From the NCBI GenBank assembly GCA_947259575.1, contig CAMYMU010000025.1, positions 62,001 through 126,000 of the forward strand: DNA of 64,000 nucleotides, given 5' to 3'. The number at the start of each line of letters is the position of its first letter. Position 1 is the first letter of the stretch. Below, in pieces: positions 1 to 8,803 of this stretch. Origin of the DNA: an uncultured Ectothiorhodospiraceae bacterium (GTDB lineage: Bacteria > Pseudomonadota > Gammaproteobacteria > UBA6429 > Thiohalophilaceae). The notes below the pieces were generated by a model. That model did no database searches, was not told where the DNA came from, and was given only the letters and a program-made list of their open reading frames with translations. Both the position numbers and the translations under genes were made by a program.

Positions 1-226
1 GCGGAATTCGGTCTTTGGCGATGTGTTCACTGATGGTGAGTGCAATGGAACTTTGCAGGGTGCCGATGATATTCTCTAGTGCGGAACGTTCTGCCTGTAC
101 CTGTAGCTTCATGAGTTTATTGATGCCAATGGCGAGCAGTGCGCTAATGATAATAATGACCACAACCAGCTCAAGCATACTAAAGCCTGCTTGTGTGGTT
201 TTTTTTATAGAATGAATCCGTTCCAT
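1..226 (-). CDS. type IV pseudopilin, partial (3' end outside window)
   Basis: The minus strand reads a protein of at least 75 residues from an ATG at 224..226 and runs off the left edge. After a short basic leader it has the prepilin peptidase signature QAGFSMLELVVV (Gly14-Phe15 cleavage, Glu at +5), followed by a hydrophobic helix and then an amphipathic helical stretch. This is the N-terminus of a class III signal peptide pilin or pseudopilin, exported and processed by PilD. It lies 16 bases downstream of mshG on the same strand, so it is probably an MSHA-operon pilin or minor pilin. The fragment is too short to decide between MshA, MshB and other pseudopilins. Confidence 0.8.
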   Translation of the reverse strand, partial: MERIHSIKKTTQAGFSMLELVVVIIIISALLAIGINKLMKLQVQAERSALENIIGTLQSSIALTISEHIAKDRIP

Positions 227-242
227 TGTCGGCGTTGTTTGT

Positions 243-1466
243 TTACTTTTTGATAACGCTGCTGAGTTCCCACAGAGGCAGGAATACGCCGAGTGCAAGC
301 ATGAAGACCATCGCACCAATAAGAATAATCATAATCGGTTCAATGGCGCTACTAAGATTCTTTAATTTGTAATCAACTTCACGATCGTAATAACCCGAGA
401 CATTATCGAGCATGTCATCGACAGAACCGGTCTCTTCTCCGACCTGGATCATTTGGATAATTAGTGGTGTAAACATCTTGGTACTGGCAGAGGTGCGTGT
501 CAGGCTATCGCCTTTTTCAATTCCGATACGCATTTGCTGGATCTTGTCACCGATGTAAACATTATCAACCGCATGCGAAGTAACATTTAATCCCTGGATC
601 AGAGGCACACCACTACGAACGGTTAAGCCGAATGCAGTAGCAAAGCGGGCAAGTATCGCCTCATATAAAACTGTGCCGATCAACGGAATACGTAATTTAA
701 GTCGATCCCATTTCATGCGGCCCCCCGCAGTAGTGAGGTAATGACGTAACCATAAAATTATGGCAGCACTGATAACCGCCATATGTGGCCAGTAGTTTTG
801 CATGATATTAGACGAAGCGATTAATACTTTTGTTTGCCAGGGCAGGTCAGCACCAAAGCGACTGAAGATACCCTCGAACTGTGGAATTACAAATAAGTTA
901 ATCACAACCACGGCGGCTATAATAAAAGTAAAGACGATGAACGGGTAACGCATTGCCTGTTTGATCTTGTCGCGTGTTTCTTTTTCGCGTTCAAGATACT
1001 CAGACAACTTTTGAAAAGCGCCATCTAACTCACCTGTACTCTCACCTACTTTAACCATACTGACAAATAAGTGGTTAAAGACTTTTGGGTGTTGTGACAT
1101 TGCCGCTGAGAGCTCACGACCAGACTCAAGACTATTGACTACATCTTTTAGTGTGTCAATAAGCATGGGGTTGGTCAGGTTGTCTGATAATCCATTGATC
1201 GCTCGAATAATGGGTACACCGGCTTTCATCAGGGTGTACATCTGCCGACTTAGGAAAATTAAATCCTGTAGCTTTGGTGGACGCGAACGTAGTTTACGGG
1301 CAATGATTTTTAAGTAGTCATTACCTTGCTTGAGTTCGTTGATTTCAATCGGGGTAATTCCGCTTTTAAGCAGTTGATTTGCTGCGGCATCCAGGGTGCC
1401 TGCTTCGAGTCGCCCCTTGAGTGAGTCACCAGAGCTATTGCGCGCTTTATACAGAAATAAAGCCAT
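243..1466 (-). CDS. mshG: type II secretion F / PilC-type inner membrane platform protein (MshG-like)
   Basis: This 407-residue protein is the usual length for the GspF/PilC/MshG family. It has two copies of the T2SF cytoplasmic domain (about 65-190 and 270-395) and three membrane segments (about 168-190, 220-240, 375-400). Family phrases are visible, such as FLSRQMYTLMKAGVPI and VGEETGSV. It forms the inner-membrane platform that connects the assembly ATPase to pilin insertion. Its ATG shares one base with the stop of the upstream ATPase gene (TAATG), which implies translational coupling. The MSHA assignment rests on the partner ATPase being of the MshE type; a generic PilC or GspF name would also fit the sequence alone. 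Confidence 0.85.
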   Translation of the reverse strand: MALFLYKARNSSGDSLKGRLEAGTLDAAANQLLKSGITPIEINELKQGNDYLKIIARKLRSRPPKLQDLIFLSRQMYTLMKAGVPIIRAINGLSDNLTNPMLIDTLKDVVNSLESGRELSAAMSQHPKVFNHLFVSMVKVGESTGELDGAFQKLSEYLEREKETRDKIKQAMRYPFIVFTFIIAAVVVINLFVIPQFEGIFSRFGADLPWQTKVLIASSNIMQNYWPHMAVISAAIILWLRHYLTTAGGRMKWDRLKLRIPLIGTVLYEAILARFATAFGLTVRSGVPLIQGLNVTSHAVDNVYIGDKIQQMRIGIEKGDSLTRTSASTKMFTPLIIQMIQVGEETGSVDDMLDNVSGYYDREVDYKLKNLSSAIEPIMIILIGAMVFMLALGVFLPLWELSSVIKK

Positions 1467-3271
1467 TATTCATCGCCTTCAGGATGTATTTGGTCATCCT
1501 GATCAATTGTTTCATCATGAGCATGCTCAGCCTGGCTTTCCATGAATTCTTCAGCGGATTCGTCAATCGTACCAGCAACTCGAATCACTTCTTCGATCGA
1601 GGTGACACCCTTTAATGCATACTCGAGTGCATGTTCTGCAAATGAGCGAAATCCTTCACTATTGCGCGCATGAACGGCGAACTTACTTGCATCTGAAATG
1701 CGTAAGTCATCAGCAAGTTGATCATCAATTTCCAGGAATTCAAATACACCAATACGACCGCTATACCCGGTGTTGTTACAGTGTGTGCAGCCAGTGCCGT
1801 GTTGAAACGACGCTTTACTAGAATCGCTGCCCATTAAATTAGTGATAATGGCCTTTTCCTGGGCGATAGGTGTGTACGTTGATTTACAACTATCACAAAT
1901 TTTTCTAACCAGTCGTTGGGCAACCACTGCACGTAGAGCGCTGGCGACCAGATAACCTTGTGCACCCATATCGAGGATTCGGTTTACTGTCGAAATAGAA
2001 TCATTGGTGTGAAGGGTCGACATTACCATGTGACCCGTCATTGCTGCACGTAATCCAATCTCGGCGGTTTCCTGATCACGCATCTCACCAACAAGTACAA
2101 TATCTGGATCTTGTCGTAAGGCAGCGCGTAGTACTGATGCAAAGGTTAATCCGATCCTGGTATTGACCTGGACCTGGTTAATGCGAGGTAGACGATATTC
2201 AACAGGGTCTTCAACTGTAATAATTTTTTTCTCTGAGTCATTTAATTCAGACAATGCAGAATAAAGCGTGGTTGTCTTACCGCTACCCGTTGGGCCGGTA
2301 ACCAAAACCATACCGTAAGGGCGCGTGATATTAGCGCGGAAACGGTTAAGAATATGCTCCGACATACCAAGTTGTCCGAGGTTTAACATGCCACCGGATT
2401 GATCAAGCAAACGCATAACAACGGATTCACCGGCCTGAATCGGCATGGTAGAAAGACGCACATCAACACTACGACCATGTACCCGGATGTTGAATCGTCC
2501 ATCTTGTGGGACGCGGCGCTCAGAAATATTTAAACCCGACATCAGTTTTAGGCGTGACACCAATGCCGGCGCAATCCGCTTTTCCTTCATAACCTGTTCT
2601 TGCAGGATACCATCAATACGTTGACGAATACGTAGCACCGTTTCATCAGGCTCAATGTGAATGTCGGATGCGCCGATTTGTACGGCGTCTTCAAAAATAG
2701 ATTGTAGTAATTTAACGACTGGTGCGTTTTGAACATCTTCACCTTGAACCATTTGCTCAAGGTCAATATCTGTTTCTGACAATTCATCCTGGAGTTCTTC
2801 AGCAAGGTTACTGATTTCACTTTGCTTGCGGTAGACCGTGTCAATGGTCTCAATAATGTCAGACTCTTTAACAACAGCAAGCCTGATTGGACGTTTTAAT
2901 TGCTTGGTTAAATTATCATAAGCAAAGATATCCGTCGCATCTGCCATACCGACCAACAGACTGCCATCAGGTTCTTCACGTAATGAGATACAGCGATAAC
3001 GCCGTGACAGCATCTCCGGAATAATTTGAACGGTATCGGCATCGTAACGATATTGGCGAAGATTGATATAAGGAATCTCAAGCTGTTCAGAGACCAGCTC
3101 AAGCACCTGCTCTTCTTTTACGTAGTTTTTTTCAACAAGCAGGCGACCGAGTTTAAGACCCGAGGTTTTCTGTTCCGCGAGCGCCTGCATCAACTGATCA
3201 TTCGAGATCAGACCATGCTCAACCAGAAGGTCACCAAGGCGAATTTTCTTTTTAGGGGCCGCTTCGGCCAT
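1466..3271 (-). CDS. mshE: MSHA-type pilus extension ATPase with tandem c-di-GMP-binding motif
   Basis: This 601-residue ATPase powers pilin polymerisation at the cytoplasmic face. Residues 11-34 begin RLGDLLVEHGLISNDQL and residues 40-63 begin KLGRLLVEKNYVKEEQV. They are two 24-residue repeats separated by five residues, which is the published MshEN c-di-GMP-binding arrangement. The GspE core follows: Walker A GPTGSGKTT at 325-333, Asp box and Walker B (DPDIVLVGEMRD), a His box (MSTLHTNDS), and the tetracysteine zinc motif CDSC...CTHC. The start is the ATG at 3271 with AGGA upstream. Direct c-di-GMP control of pilus extension is established for MshE of Vibrio; here it is inferred from the conserved motif. 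Confidence 0.9.
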   Translation of the reverse strand: MAEAAPKKKIRLGDLLVEHGLISNDQLMQALAEQKTSGLKLGRLLVEKNYVKEEQVLELVSEQLEIPYINLRQYRYDADTVQIIPEMLSRRYRCISLREEPDGSLLVGMADATDIFAYDNLTKQLKRPIRLAVVKESDIIETIDTVYRKQSEISNLAEELQDELSETDIDLEQMVQGEDVQNAPVVKLLQSIFEDAVQIGASDIHIEPDETVLRIRQRIDGILQEQVMKEKRIAPALVSRLKLMSGLNISERRVPQDGRFNIRVHGRSVDVRLSTMPIQAGESVVMRLLDQSGGMLNLGQLGMSEHILNRFRANITRPYGMVLVTGPTGSGKTTTLYSALSELNDSEKKIITVEDPVEYRLPRINQVQVNTRIGLTFASVLRAALRQDPDIVLVGEMRDQETAEIGLRAAMTGHMVMSTLHTNDSISTVNRILDMGAQGYLVASALRAVVAQRLVRKICDSCKSTYTPIAQEKAIITNLMGSDSSKASFQHGTGCTHCNNTGYSGRIGVFEFLEIDDQLADDLRISDASKFAVHARNSEGFRSFAEHALEYALKGVTSIEEVIRVAGTIDESAEEFMESQAEHAHDETIDQDDQIHPEGDE

Positions 3272-4018
3272 AAGTCAGTATCCTGACATCCGTGTAGTCA
3301 GGTACTTTATCGACAAATCAAAGGGTTAGCTTTAGGGTTTTAGTTTTATATATATTCTTATTTCGTCCCACTGGGACGACCCCCTTTCTTTTTGCGAAAA
3401 AAGAAAGGGGGGAAAGAAAATCGTCCCCCGTTGCAGGTGTAACCAGTGAGTTTTGGTGTTTTTTGCCCTGTCCGGTTTTGATTCGCATCCATGCTCAGCA
3501 AAACCAGGCTCGCCTTCCCTGGCTCGCTCTTATTGTATTTTTTCAAAAATCACGAAAACTCACACACCCGCACATGGGGGTATTTTGCTCACAACAGCGT
3601 TAGGGATTGAATCCGGGTGATTCGTACTGTGCCTGCTCAGTGGATAATCCCCTTGCGTTGCCATGAGAGGTGTTTGGCTAAGCGCAAGTGAAACCCGAAT
3701 GGGGCGAGGCAGGAGGCCGAGCCTTTGTGATGAGCCAGGGTTAGCACATGGAATGTGCTTACGTCGCGGGAGCACAGGGATGTGCGGAGCGACGCCTAAA
3801 CGATTGCACCGCTCTCGGCCATCCATGGCCTTCGCGGTGTAAGTACATCCTGTACAAATCTTTGCCTACTTTCTTGTCGATACAAGAAAGTAGGTCGCTC
3901 TCGGCGAGAGCGAAAAAAACACATTATGACAAGTAAAAAGAAAGGGACTCGCTTCAGTGAAGCGAAATCAGAGTAAAAAATGTGTAGTTCGCCCGTGGGG
4001 CGAAAAAACACATAAGCC
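3272..4018. repeat. 747-base non-coding block of clustered hairpins
   Basis: No convincing gene lies between mshE and pyrD. The block holds many perfect inverted repeats: 3363..3379 (TCGTCCCA/TGGGACGA), 3380..3412 (14-bp arms, GCG loop, C5T3CT5), 3743..3759 (AGCACAT/ATGTGCT), 3807..3839 (CACCGC/GCGGTG around GGCCAT/ATGGCC), 3866..3893 (CTACTTTCTTGT/ACAAGAAAGTAG), 3895..3913 (TCGCTCTC/GAGAGCGA), 3949..3965 (TCGCTTCA/TGAAGCGA) and 3988..4004 (TTCGCCC/GGGCGAA). Two hairpins are followed by the same tail, GCGAAAAAA(A)CACAT, suggesting duplicated units. Short ORFs here look like translations of repeat DNA. Blocks of this kind resemble REP or MITE-like extragenic elements; the exact family is not identified. 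Confidence 0.75.
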
Positions 4019-4957
4019 TTAATTAAGCTCCAATGTACCTATTAATTCAGAAACACTATTCAAATTATGAGCATCAAGATAATCACTAATTCCCTGATTA
4101 ATCTTAGGGCAAATTAGGGGGTCGTAGAAGAGTGCGGTGCCGATGCCGATGCCGCTGGCGCCAGCGATTAAAAATTCGATGGCGTCGTTGGCGCTGGTGA
4201 TTCCGCCCTGGCCGATGATGGGGATGTTGTGGTTTTTGCAGACCTGGTAGACCTGGTGCACTTTCAGCAGGGCGATGGGTTTTATCGCGGGTCCGGAGAG
4301 GCCGCCCTGGTTGTTACCAATTATTGGTTTTCGGACTTCGATGTCGATGGCCATGCCCATCAGGGTGTTGATCACGGCAAATCCGTCGGTGCCAGATTCT
4401 ATGCAACGTCGGGCATTTTCGGCGATATCGGTCTGATTAGGCGATAACTTGGTGATAAGTGGTTTTTGGGTGACTTTTCGGCAGGCCTCGACGACGCGGG
4501 CTGACATGTCGGGGTCATTGCCGAAGGCAACGCCGCCTTCTTTGACATTGGGGCAGGAGATGTTGATCTCCATCGCGTCGATGGGCGAGTCGTCGAACAG
4601 GCGGGCAACTTCTGCATATTCTTCGACAGTGGAGCCGGAGAGGTTGGCAATAAAGCGGGTCTCGCTGAAGTCCAGCTCGGGCAGTATTGTTTCGATGACG
4701 TGTTTGGTACCAGGGTTCTGCAGGCCGATGGCATTGATCATGCCGCTGGGTGTTTCGCAGATTCTATGCGGGGCGTTACCAAGTCGAGCTTCCAGGGTGG
4801 TGCCTTTGAGGCAGACTGCACCAATATCGGAATGGCTAAAGCCTTGCACGCGGGTATATTCTTCACCAAAGCCAACACAGCCGGACAACAGGACCAGGGG
4901 TGTTTGAAAATCCATACCGCAAAAGTTGATGGCGAGCTTGTTATTGTTGGTTCCCAT
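4019..4957 (-). CDS. pyrD: dihydroorotate dehydrogenase, class 1B catalytic subunit type
   Basis: This 312-residue FMN TIM-barrel oxidises dihydroorotate to orotate in pyrimidine synthesis. The segment NISCPNVKEGG carries the catalytic cysteine of class 1 enzymes, and its form matches class 1B (PyrDB) rather than class 1A. Phosphate and FMN-binding phrases (KLSPNQTD, NTLMG, IGQGGI, GIGTALFYDP) are present. Class 1B enzymes normally pair with the PyrK iron-sulfur/FAD subunit for NAD+ use, but no pyrK is nearby or anywhere in the window. Most gammaproteobacteria use the membrane-bound class 2 enzyme, so this could be an alternative or additional DHODH. The gene stands alone after the hairpin block. 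Confidence 0.9.
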   Translation of the reverse strand: MGTNNNKLAINFCGMDFQTPLVLLSGCVGFGEEYTRVQGFSHSDIGAVCLKGTTLEARLGNAPHRICETPSGMINAIGLQNPGTKHVIETILPELDFSETRFIANLSGSTVEEYAEVARLFDDSPIDAMEINISCPNVKEGGVAFGNDPDMSARVVEACRKVTQKPLITKLSPNQTDIAENARRCIESGTDGFAVINTLMGMAIDIEVRKPIIGNNQGGLSGPAIKPIALLKVHQVYQVCKNHNIPIIGQGGITSANDAIEFLIAGASGIGIGTALFYDPLICPKINQGISDYLDAHNLNSVSELIGTLELN

Positions 4958-5018
4958 AGCGGGGCATTGTAAAGCATTGAACTAGTCAGTGGGAGTGGGG
5001 CTGAAGAAATCAGCTTGT

Positions 5019-5056
5019 AAAAAGAAAGCCGGTGCCTCTAAAAAGAGCACCGGCTT
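5019..5056 (-). terminator. rho-independent terminator of the spondin-domain gene
   Basis: The stem AAGCCGGTGC...GCACCGGCTT surrounds a short loop containing a second CTCT/AGAG pairing. On the minus strand it is followed by CTTTCTTTTT. It lies 40 bases after the stop codon at 5097. Confidence 0.8.
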
Positions 5057-5096
5057 CATCCGCCACTTTAGTAAGTAAAGTTTGTTGTCTTTATAA

Positions 5097-5768
5097 TTAG
5101 TCCTTAACTCGACGAATGGTGATTTTGGCAACCGGGTTGTTCCAGTCATAACTTGCTGCACTCAAATCGCCATCACCATGGATACCTGGATGGATGTAAA
5201 CATACCCTTCACCTGAGGCTGGGTTGAAACCTTCACCTGTACAGGCAAACGGAGGACCGGGTATGTTGTCACATAATTCATCATTAGCTTCAGTGCCTGC
5301 ATCATAAGCGGGTGAATAAACGGTCTTCGATTTTTTACCGCGTGGACCATGAATACCATTTACAGCAAAGAATGCGTCATTGGTTGGTACTAACATAGAG
5401 GCAACACTAACGTGTGAATGGCGTCTATCAGTGCGGACACTCAGGGTCAGTGAGTGACCAGGCAATAAAACGCCATCTGCAGCAACAACGTCCAATGCGG
5501 CACCTGATGATATCAGTGAATCTCCAAGTGGTCCTGGGTTTCCGCTTTCAGCGATAATCTCGAGCTCTTCGCTGGCAGGTTCGCCAAGTTTAAAGATTTT
5601 TGTACCACGGCGATGTGATGCCACCATGATCGGTGTAAAGATTTCGCCTTGGGTTATATTGGTTACAGTGACTTCAAATCTTGCATCATCACTTGCCTGA
5701 GCTGTTCCAGTTAAAAGCATGACACATGAAAAAAGTGCCGTTGAAAAAGCGGTAGTAAAAATTTTCAT
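5097..5768 (-). CDS. secreted spondin_N-domain protein
   Basis: This 223-residue protein has an N-terminal signal peptide ending near AQA-SDDARF (about residue 25). The mature part begins FEVTVTNITQGEIFTPIMV and contains the repeated features of bacterial spondin_N proteins: GEPASEELEIIAESGNPGPL, a VASMLVPTNDAFFAVNG stretch and an acidic EANDELC segment. The ATG at 5768 is chosen over upstream starts because GGAGG sits seven bases before it and the signal peptide begins there. Two cysteines near residues 170-180 could form a disulfide. The function of bacterial spondin domains is not well known; an adhesive or surface role is inference. It is monocistronic, with its own terminator. Confidence 0.8.
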   Translation of the reverse strand: MKIFTTAFSTALFSCVMLLTGTAQASDDARFEVTVTNITQGEIFTPIMVASHRRGTKIFKLGEPASEELEIIAESGNPGPLGDSLISSGAALDVVAADGVLLPGHSLTLSVRTDRRHSHVSVASMLVPTNDAFFAVNGIHGPRGKKSKTVYSPAYDAGTEANDELCDNIPGPPFACTGEGFNPASGEGYVYIHPGIHGDGDLSAASYDWNNPVAKITIRRVKD

Positions 5769-5878
5769 TGTAATCCTCCAATGATTTACGTTCGTTGATA
5801 TTGTCAAAACAACGTGGTAAGTATCGAAGGGTAACCTCACAGAGGCTTCACACAATTCTCACTTTTTTATAACAAGTT

Positions 5879-7366
5879 TTATACAGGAAGTGCGGTTTTT
5901 TGATTGCGGTAAGCAGGAATTTGAAACGAAAAGGTGGTGCCACGATTAACTTCGCTGGATACATTTATATCACTACCGTGTAATTCTAGTATGCGTTTGG
6001 TGATGGCGAGGCCTAGCCCCGAACTGTTTGCATGTGTGCGGCTTTTATCAACACGATAGAAACGGTTAAAGATTTGGCTGAGTTCAGCCTTTGGAATACC
6101 GCAACCATTATCAGAAACATTGACAATAACTTTTTCGTTGGTTGTCTTCACCATGATCATGATCGTTCCACCACGCTCGGTATGACGCAGTGCATTTTGA
6201 ATTAGATTTTCCAGGGCGCGCTGCATCATGCCGATATCGCCGTAAACCAGTCCGGGCCTGTTTTTATAGTGATATTTTAAACTGATTCCCTTTTCCTCGG
6301 CAGCTAAAGTAAATTTCTGGATAACGTCTTGTATTAATTCCGCTAGTGAAAATGGTTCGGCATAGATAATGGATTCACATGAATCCAGTTTCGCCAGTTC
6401 GAAGAGTTCAGAAACGAGTTGACTCAAATCTTTACTATGATTTATGGATATCTCCAGGTACTTTTCTTTTTCAGTATCTGACAGGCTTTTATCTTTTAGC
6501 AGCAGCGTCTCAAGATAGCCCTGTAAGGTAGTAATCGGCGTTCTCAGGTCATGTGAGACATTTGCTATAAGATCGCGACGGACTTTATCAACATTGCGTA
6601 ACTCTTCAAGCTGCTGATTAATTTTTTCGATCAGTGCGTTAAATTTCCTTGAGAGTTGGTCTACTTCATCACCCTTTTTATGATCTCTGATTTCAATCGG
6701 TTCAAATATATTTTTGTCGACTGATTCATTCATCTGTGCGGTAAGTTTGCGTAAACGTCTTGTCATAAATGAGAAGATCATTAAGCCTGCCAGGAAGGCG
6801 ATAACAATTGCGCTAATCGCGCCCCAGCTCATTAGGCGAAGGATGTAGCTGTCTTTTAACATGCCGGCGACACCTGCATATTCTTCACCACCTAGAATGA
6901 TGTACAAGTAACCTTCGAGTTGATCGTTGTTCTTGATTGCGGCAACTGAGAAAACTTTATGGCCTGTAAGGTCGCGGGGGTCTTCTCCGGTGAGTGGGAA
7001 ACTGGCTTCTTTATTTATAAAACGTTGCAGTGGTTTTGTGTCAATGAATTTACGCTTAACTTTGGCATAAGGTGCAACATAGTCGAGGATTTTTCCCTGG
7101 GGATCGAGCAGGTAGACTTCAATATTCGGGTTGATCACCATCATCATGTGAAAGGTCTGCTTAAGGGCGGACTTATTTATTTTTGAATCGTCAAAGAATT
7201 TAAGTTCGGCGATAACGTGATCGGCTAGCGTCTCGTTTAGTCGCTGGGTGACTTCCTGTTGATATTGTTCACCGACATAAGGAATAAGCTGGGTAAAGAG
7301 CAGACCAAATAGACACAGAATAACAAATAGTGAAATGGCCAGTTTACTGTAGAGTGAACGTAACAT
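5879..7366 (-). CDS. sensor histidine kinase (EnvZ/PhoR class)
   Basis: This 495-residue inner-membrane kinase has TM1 at about 8-30, a periplasmic sensor at 31-175, TM2 at about 178-200, HAMP at 200-255, HisKA with the phospho-acceptor His272 in NVSHDLRTPITT, and a HATPase domain with N box QNALRHTERGG, G1 VSDNGCGIP and G2 SSGLGLAITKRI. All catalytic boxes are intact. It begins one base after the stop of its response regulator, so the two are co-transcribed. The periplasmic domain contains a PAS-like pattern (VYLLDPQGKILDY), but the ligand cannot be read from the sequence. Confidence 0.92.
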   Translation of the reverse strand: MLRSLYSKLAISLFVILCLFGLLFTQLIPYVGEQYQQEVTQRLNETLADHVIAELKFFDDSKINKSALKQTFHMMMVINPNIEVYLLDPQGKILDYVAPYAKVKRKFIDTKPLQRFINKEASFPLTGEDPRDLTGHKVFSVAAIKNNDQLEGYLYIILGGEEYAGVAGMLKDSYILRLMSWGAISAIVIAFLAGLMIFSFMTRRLRKLTAQMNESVDKNIFEPIEIRDHKKGDEVDQLSRKFNALIEKINQQLEELRNVDKVRRDLIANVSHDLRTPITTLQGYLETLLLKDKSLSDTEKEKYLEISINHSKDLSQLVSELFELAKLDSCESIIYAEPFSLAELIQDVIQKFTLAAEEKGISLKYHYKNRPGLVYGDIGMMQRALENLIQNALRHTERGGTIMIMVKTTNEKVIVNVSDNGCGIPKAELSQIFNRFYRVDKSRTHANSSGLGLAITKRILELHGSDINVSSEVNRGTTFSFQIPAYRNQKTALPV

Positions 7367-7367
7367 G

Positions 7368-8102
7368 TTAGTGAACAGCAGCGTTCGGTAGTTTGGCGTC
7401 AGATGTTTTTGCGAACTTATAACCGACTCCCCACACCGTCAGAATGTGTGTCGGGTTGGCGGGATCATTTTCTATTTTCGAGCGTAACCGATTGATATGT
7501 GAGTTCACTGTATGTTCATATCCATCATGGCCGTAGCCCCAGACCTGATCGAGCAACTGACTACGGGTATATACTCGGCCAGGGTGACTGGCAAAGTGCC
7601 AGAAAAGATCAAACTCCTTCGCAGTGAGCTCAATCTCCTGTTGGCCCTGGACAACCGTACGTGTGTCGGCATTCAATTCAAAGTCGGCAAACTTAATGGA
7701 GTTAGTTTCAGGCTCATTTGAACCTGCCTGATAGCAGTCAAGGCGACGGAAAATAGCATTCACCCGGGCAAGTAGTTCCTGAATGCTGAAAGGCTTAGTC
7801 AAATAGTCATCAGCACCGATTTCAAGACCCAGCACGCGATCGACTTCTGTGCTCTTGGCGGTCAACATCAGGATCGGTGTGATAATGTGGCGGCTACGCA
7901 ATTCGCGACAGATTTGCAGCCCATCCAATTTAGGCAACATCAGATCCAGTAAGATCAGGCTATATTGGTTGCTGAGCGCCTTATCCAGTCCAGCACGGCC
8001 ATCCGGTGCCCGTTCGACCTGATACCCATTATCAACCAGATGCAGTGAGACCAAGTTAGCAATATCCTGGTTGTCCTCGATGATAAGTACATGTTTAGTC
8101 AT
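7368..8102 (-). CDS. OmpR-family response regulator
   Basis: This 244-residue protein has a receiver domain (acidic pair Glu9-Asp10, phospho-acceptor Asp53 in LLDLMLP, conserved Lys in LTKPFS) and a C-terminal winged helix (SRSQLLDQVWGYGHDGYEHTVNSHI). It is cognate to the kinase that follows. The start is placed at the ATG at 8102 because MTKHVLIIEDNQDIA is the usual beginning of the family; the longer reading frame to 8153 adds a hydrophobic leader that makes no sense. No strong ribosome-binding site is visible. Confidence 0.92.
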   Translation of the reverse strand: MTKHVLIIEDNQDIANLVSLHLVDNGYQVERAPDGRAGLDKALSNQYSLILLDLMLPKLDGLQICRELRSRHIITPILMLTAKSTEVDRVLGLEIGADDYLTKPFSIQELLARVNAIFRRLDCYQAGSNEPETNSIKFADFELNADTRTVVQGQQEIELTAKEFDLFWHFASHPGRVYTRSQLLDQVWGYGHDGYEHTVNSHINRLRSKIENDPANPTHILTVWGVGYKFAKTSDAKLPNAAVH

Positions 8103-8224
8103 ATATTTATATGTGATGGTTGTTATATGTTCATAGTAGAAAAGAAATATCACAAAAGGTTCACGGGGCGACAGAATATAAAAAGGTGGGTAGACTGCTG
8201 ATGACTTAACACAAAGTGTTTTCG

Positions 8225-8689
8225 ATGTTTGAAATAGTCTTATACGAGCCTGAAATACCCCCCAATACAGGTAATATTATTCGGTTGTGCGCAAATACCG
8301 GCTGCAACTTGCATCTGATTGAGCCCTTGGGTTTTGAACTGGACGATGCAAAACTGAAGCGTGCCGGTCTCGACTATGATGAGTTTGCCGCGGTACAGAC
8401 TTATCCATCCTATCAGGCCTTCCTTGAGAAAGTTAAGCCTGCCAATGTTTACGCATTATCGACTCATGGTCGTCAGTCATTTTTTGAGGCGAGTTTTAGA
8501 CCGGGCGATGCCTTTTTATTCGGGCCCGAGACACGTGGCTTGCCTAAAGACCTGTTAAAAAGTATGGGGAATAAACATGTGTTGCGGTTGCCAATGCAGG
8601 TTGAAAGTAGAAGTTTAAATTTATCGAATACGGCCGCTATTGTTGTGTACGAGGCTTGGCGGCAGACGGGTTTTCCTGGTGCTGAATAA
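8225..8689 (+). CDS. trmL: tRNA (cytidine/uridine-34 2'-O)-methyltransferase
   Basis: This 154-residue SPOUT methyltransferase aligns along its length with TrmL (YibK): FEIVLYEPEIPPNTGNIIRL at the N-terminus, FGPETRGLP and SLNLSNTAAIVVYEAWRQ in the knotted SAM-binding region. TrmL methylates the wobble ribose of tRNA-Leu isoacceptors. The ATG at 8225 is preferred over the in-frame GTG at 8216 because the family begins M-x-x-IVLYEPEIP. Confidence 0.95.
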   Translation: MFEIVLYEPEIPPNTGNIIRLCANTGCNLHLIEPLGFELDDAKLKRAGLDYDEFAAVQTYPSYQAFLEKVKPANVYALSTHGRQSFFEASFRPGDAFLFGPETRGLPKDLLKSMGNKHVLRLPMQVESRSLNLSNTAAIVVYEAWRQTGFPGAE

Positions 8690-8803
8690 ACAAATATGCG
8701 GCAGAAACTCGAGTAATTATGCGCGCTGCCATTAGTATAGTGTTGGGCTATGCTTAAAGACCCACTTGCCGAAATATATAAAATTATTATTTGTGTGGTA
8801 TGA

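Noticed and set aside
15-215. 66-residue plus-strand ORF at the left edge
   Set aside because: It is antisense to the pseudopilin, whose minus-strand reading frame carries a clear prepilin signature.
3358-4011. Several 60-90 residue ORFs on both strands in the hairpin block
   Set aside because: They are translations of inverted-repeat DNA with basic, low-quality sequences and no ribosome-binding sites.
4449-4907. 152-residue plus-strand ORF inside pyrD
   Set aside because: Antisense shadow of a well-supported enzyme gene.
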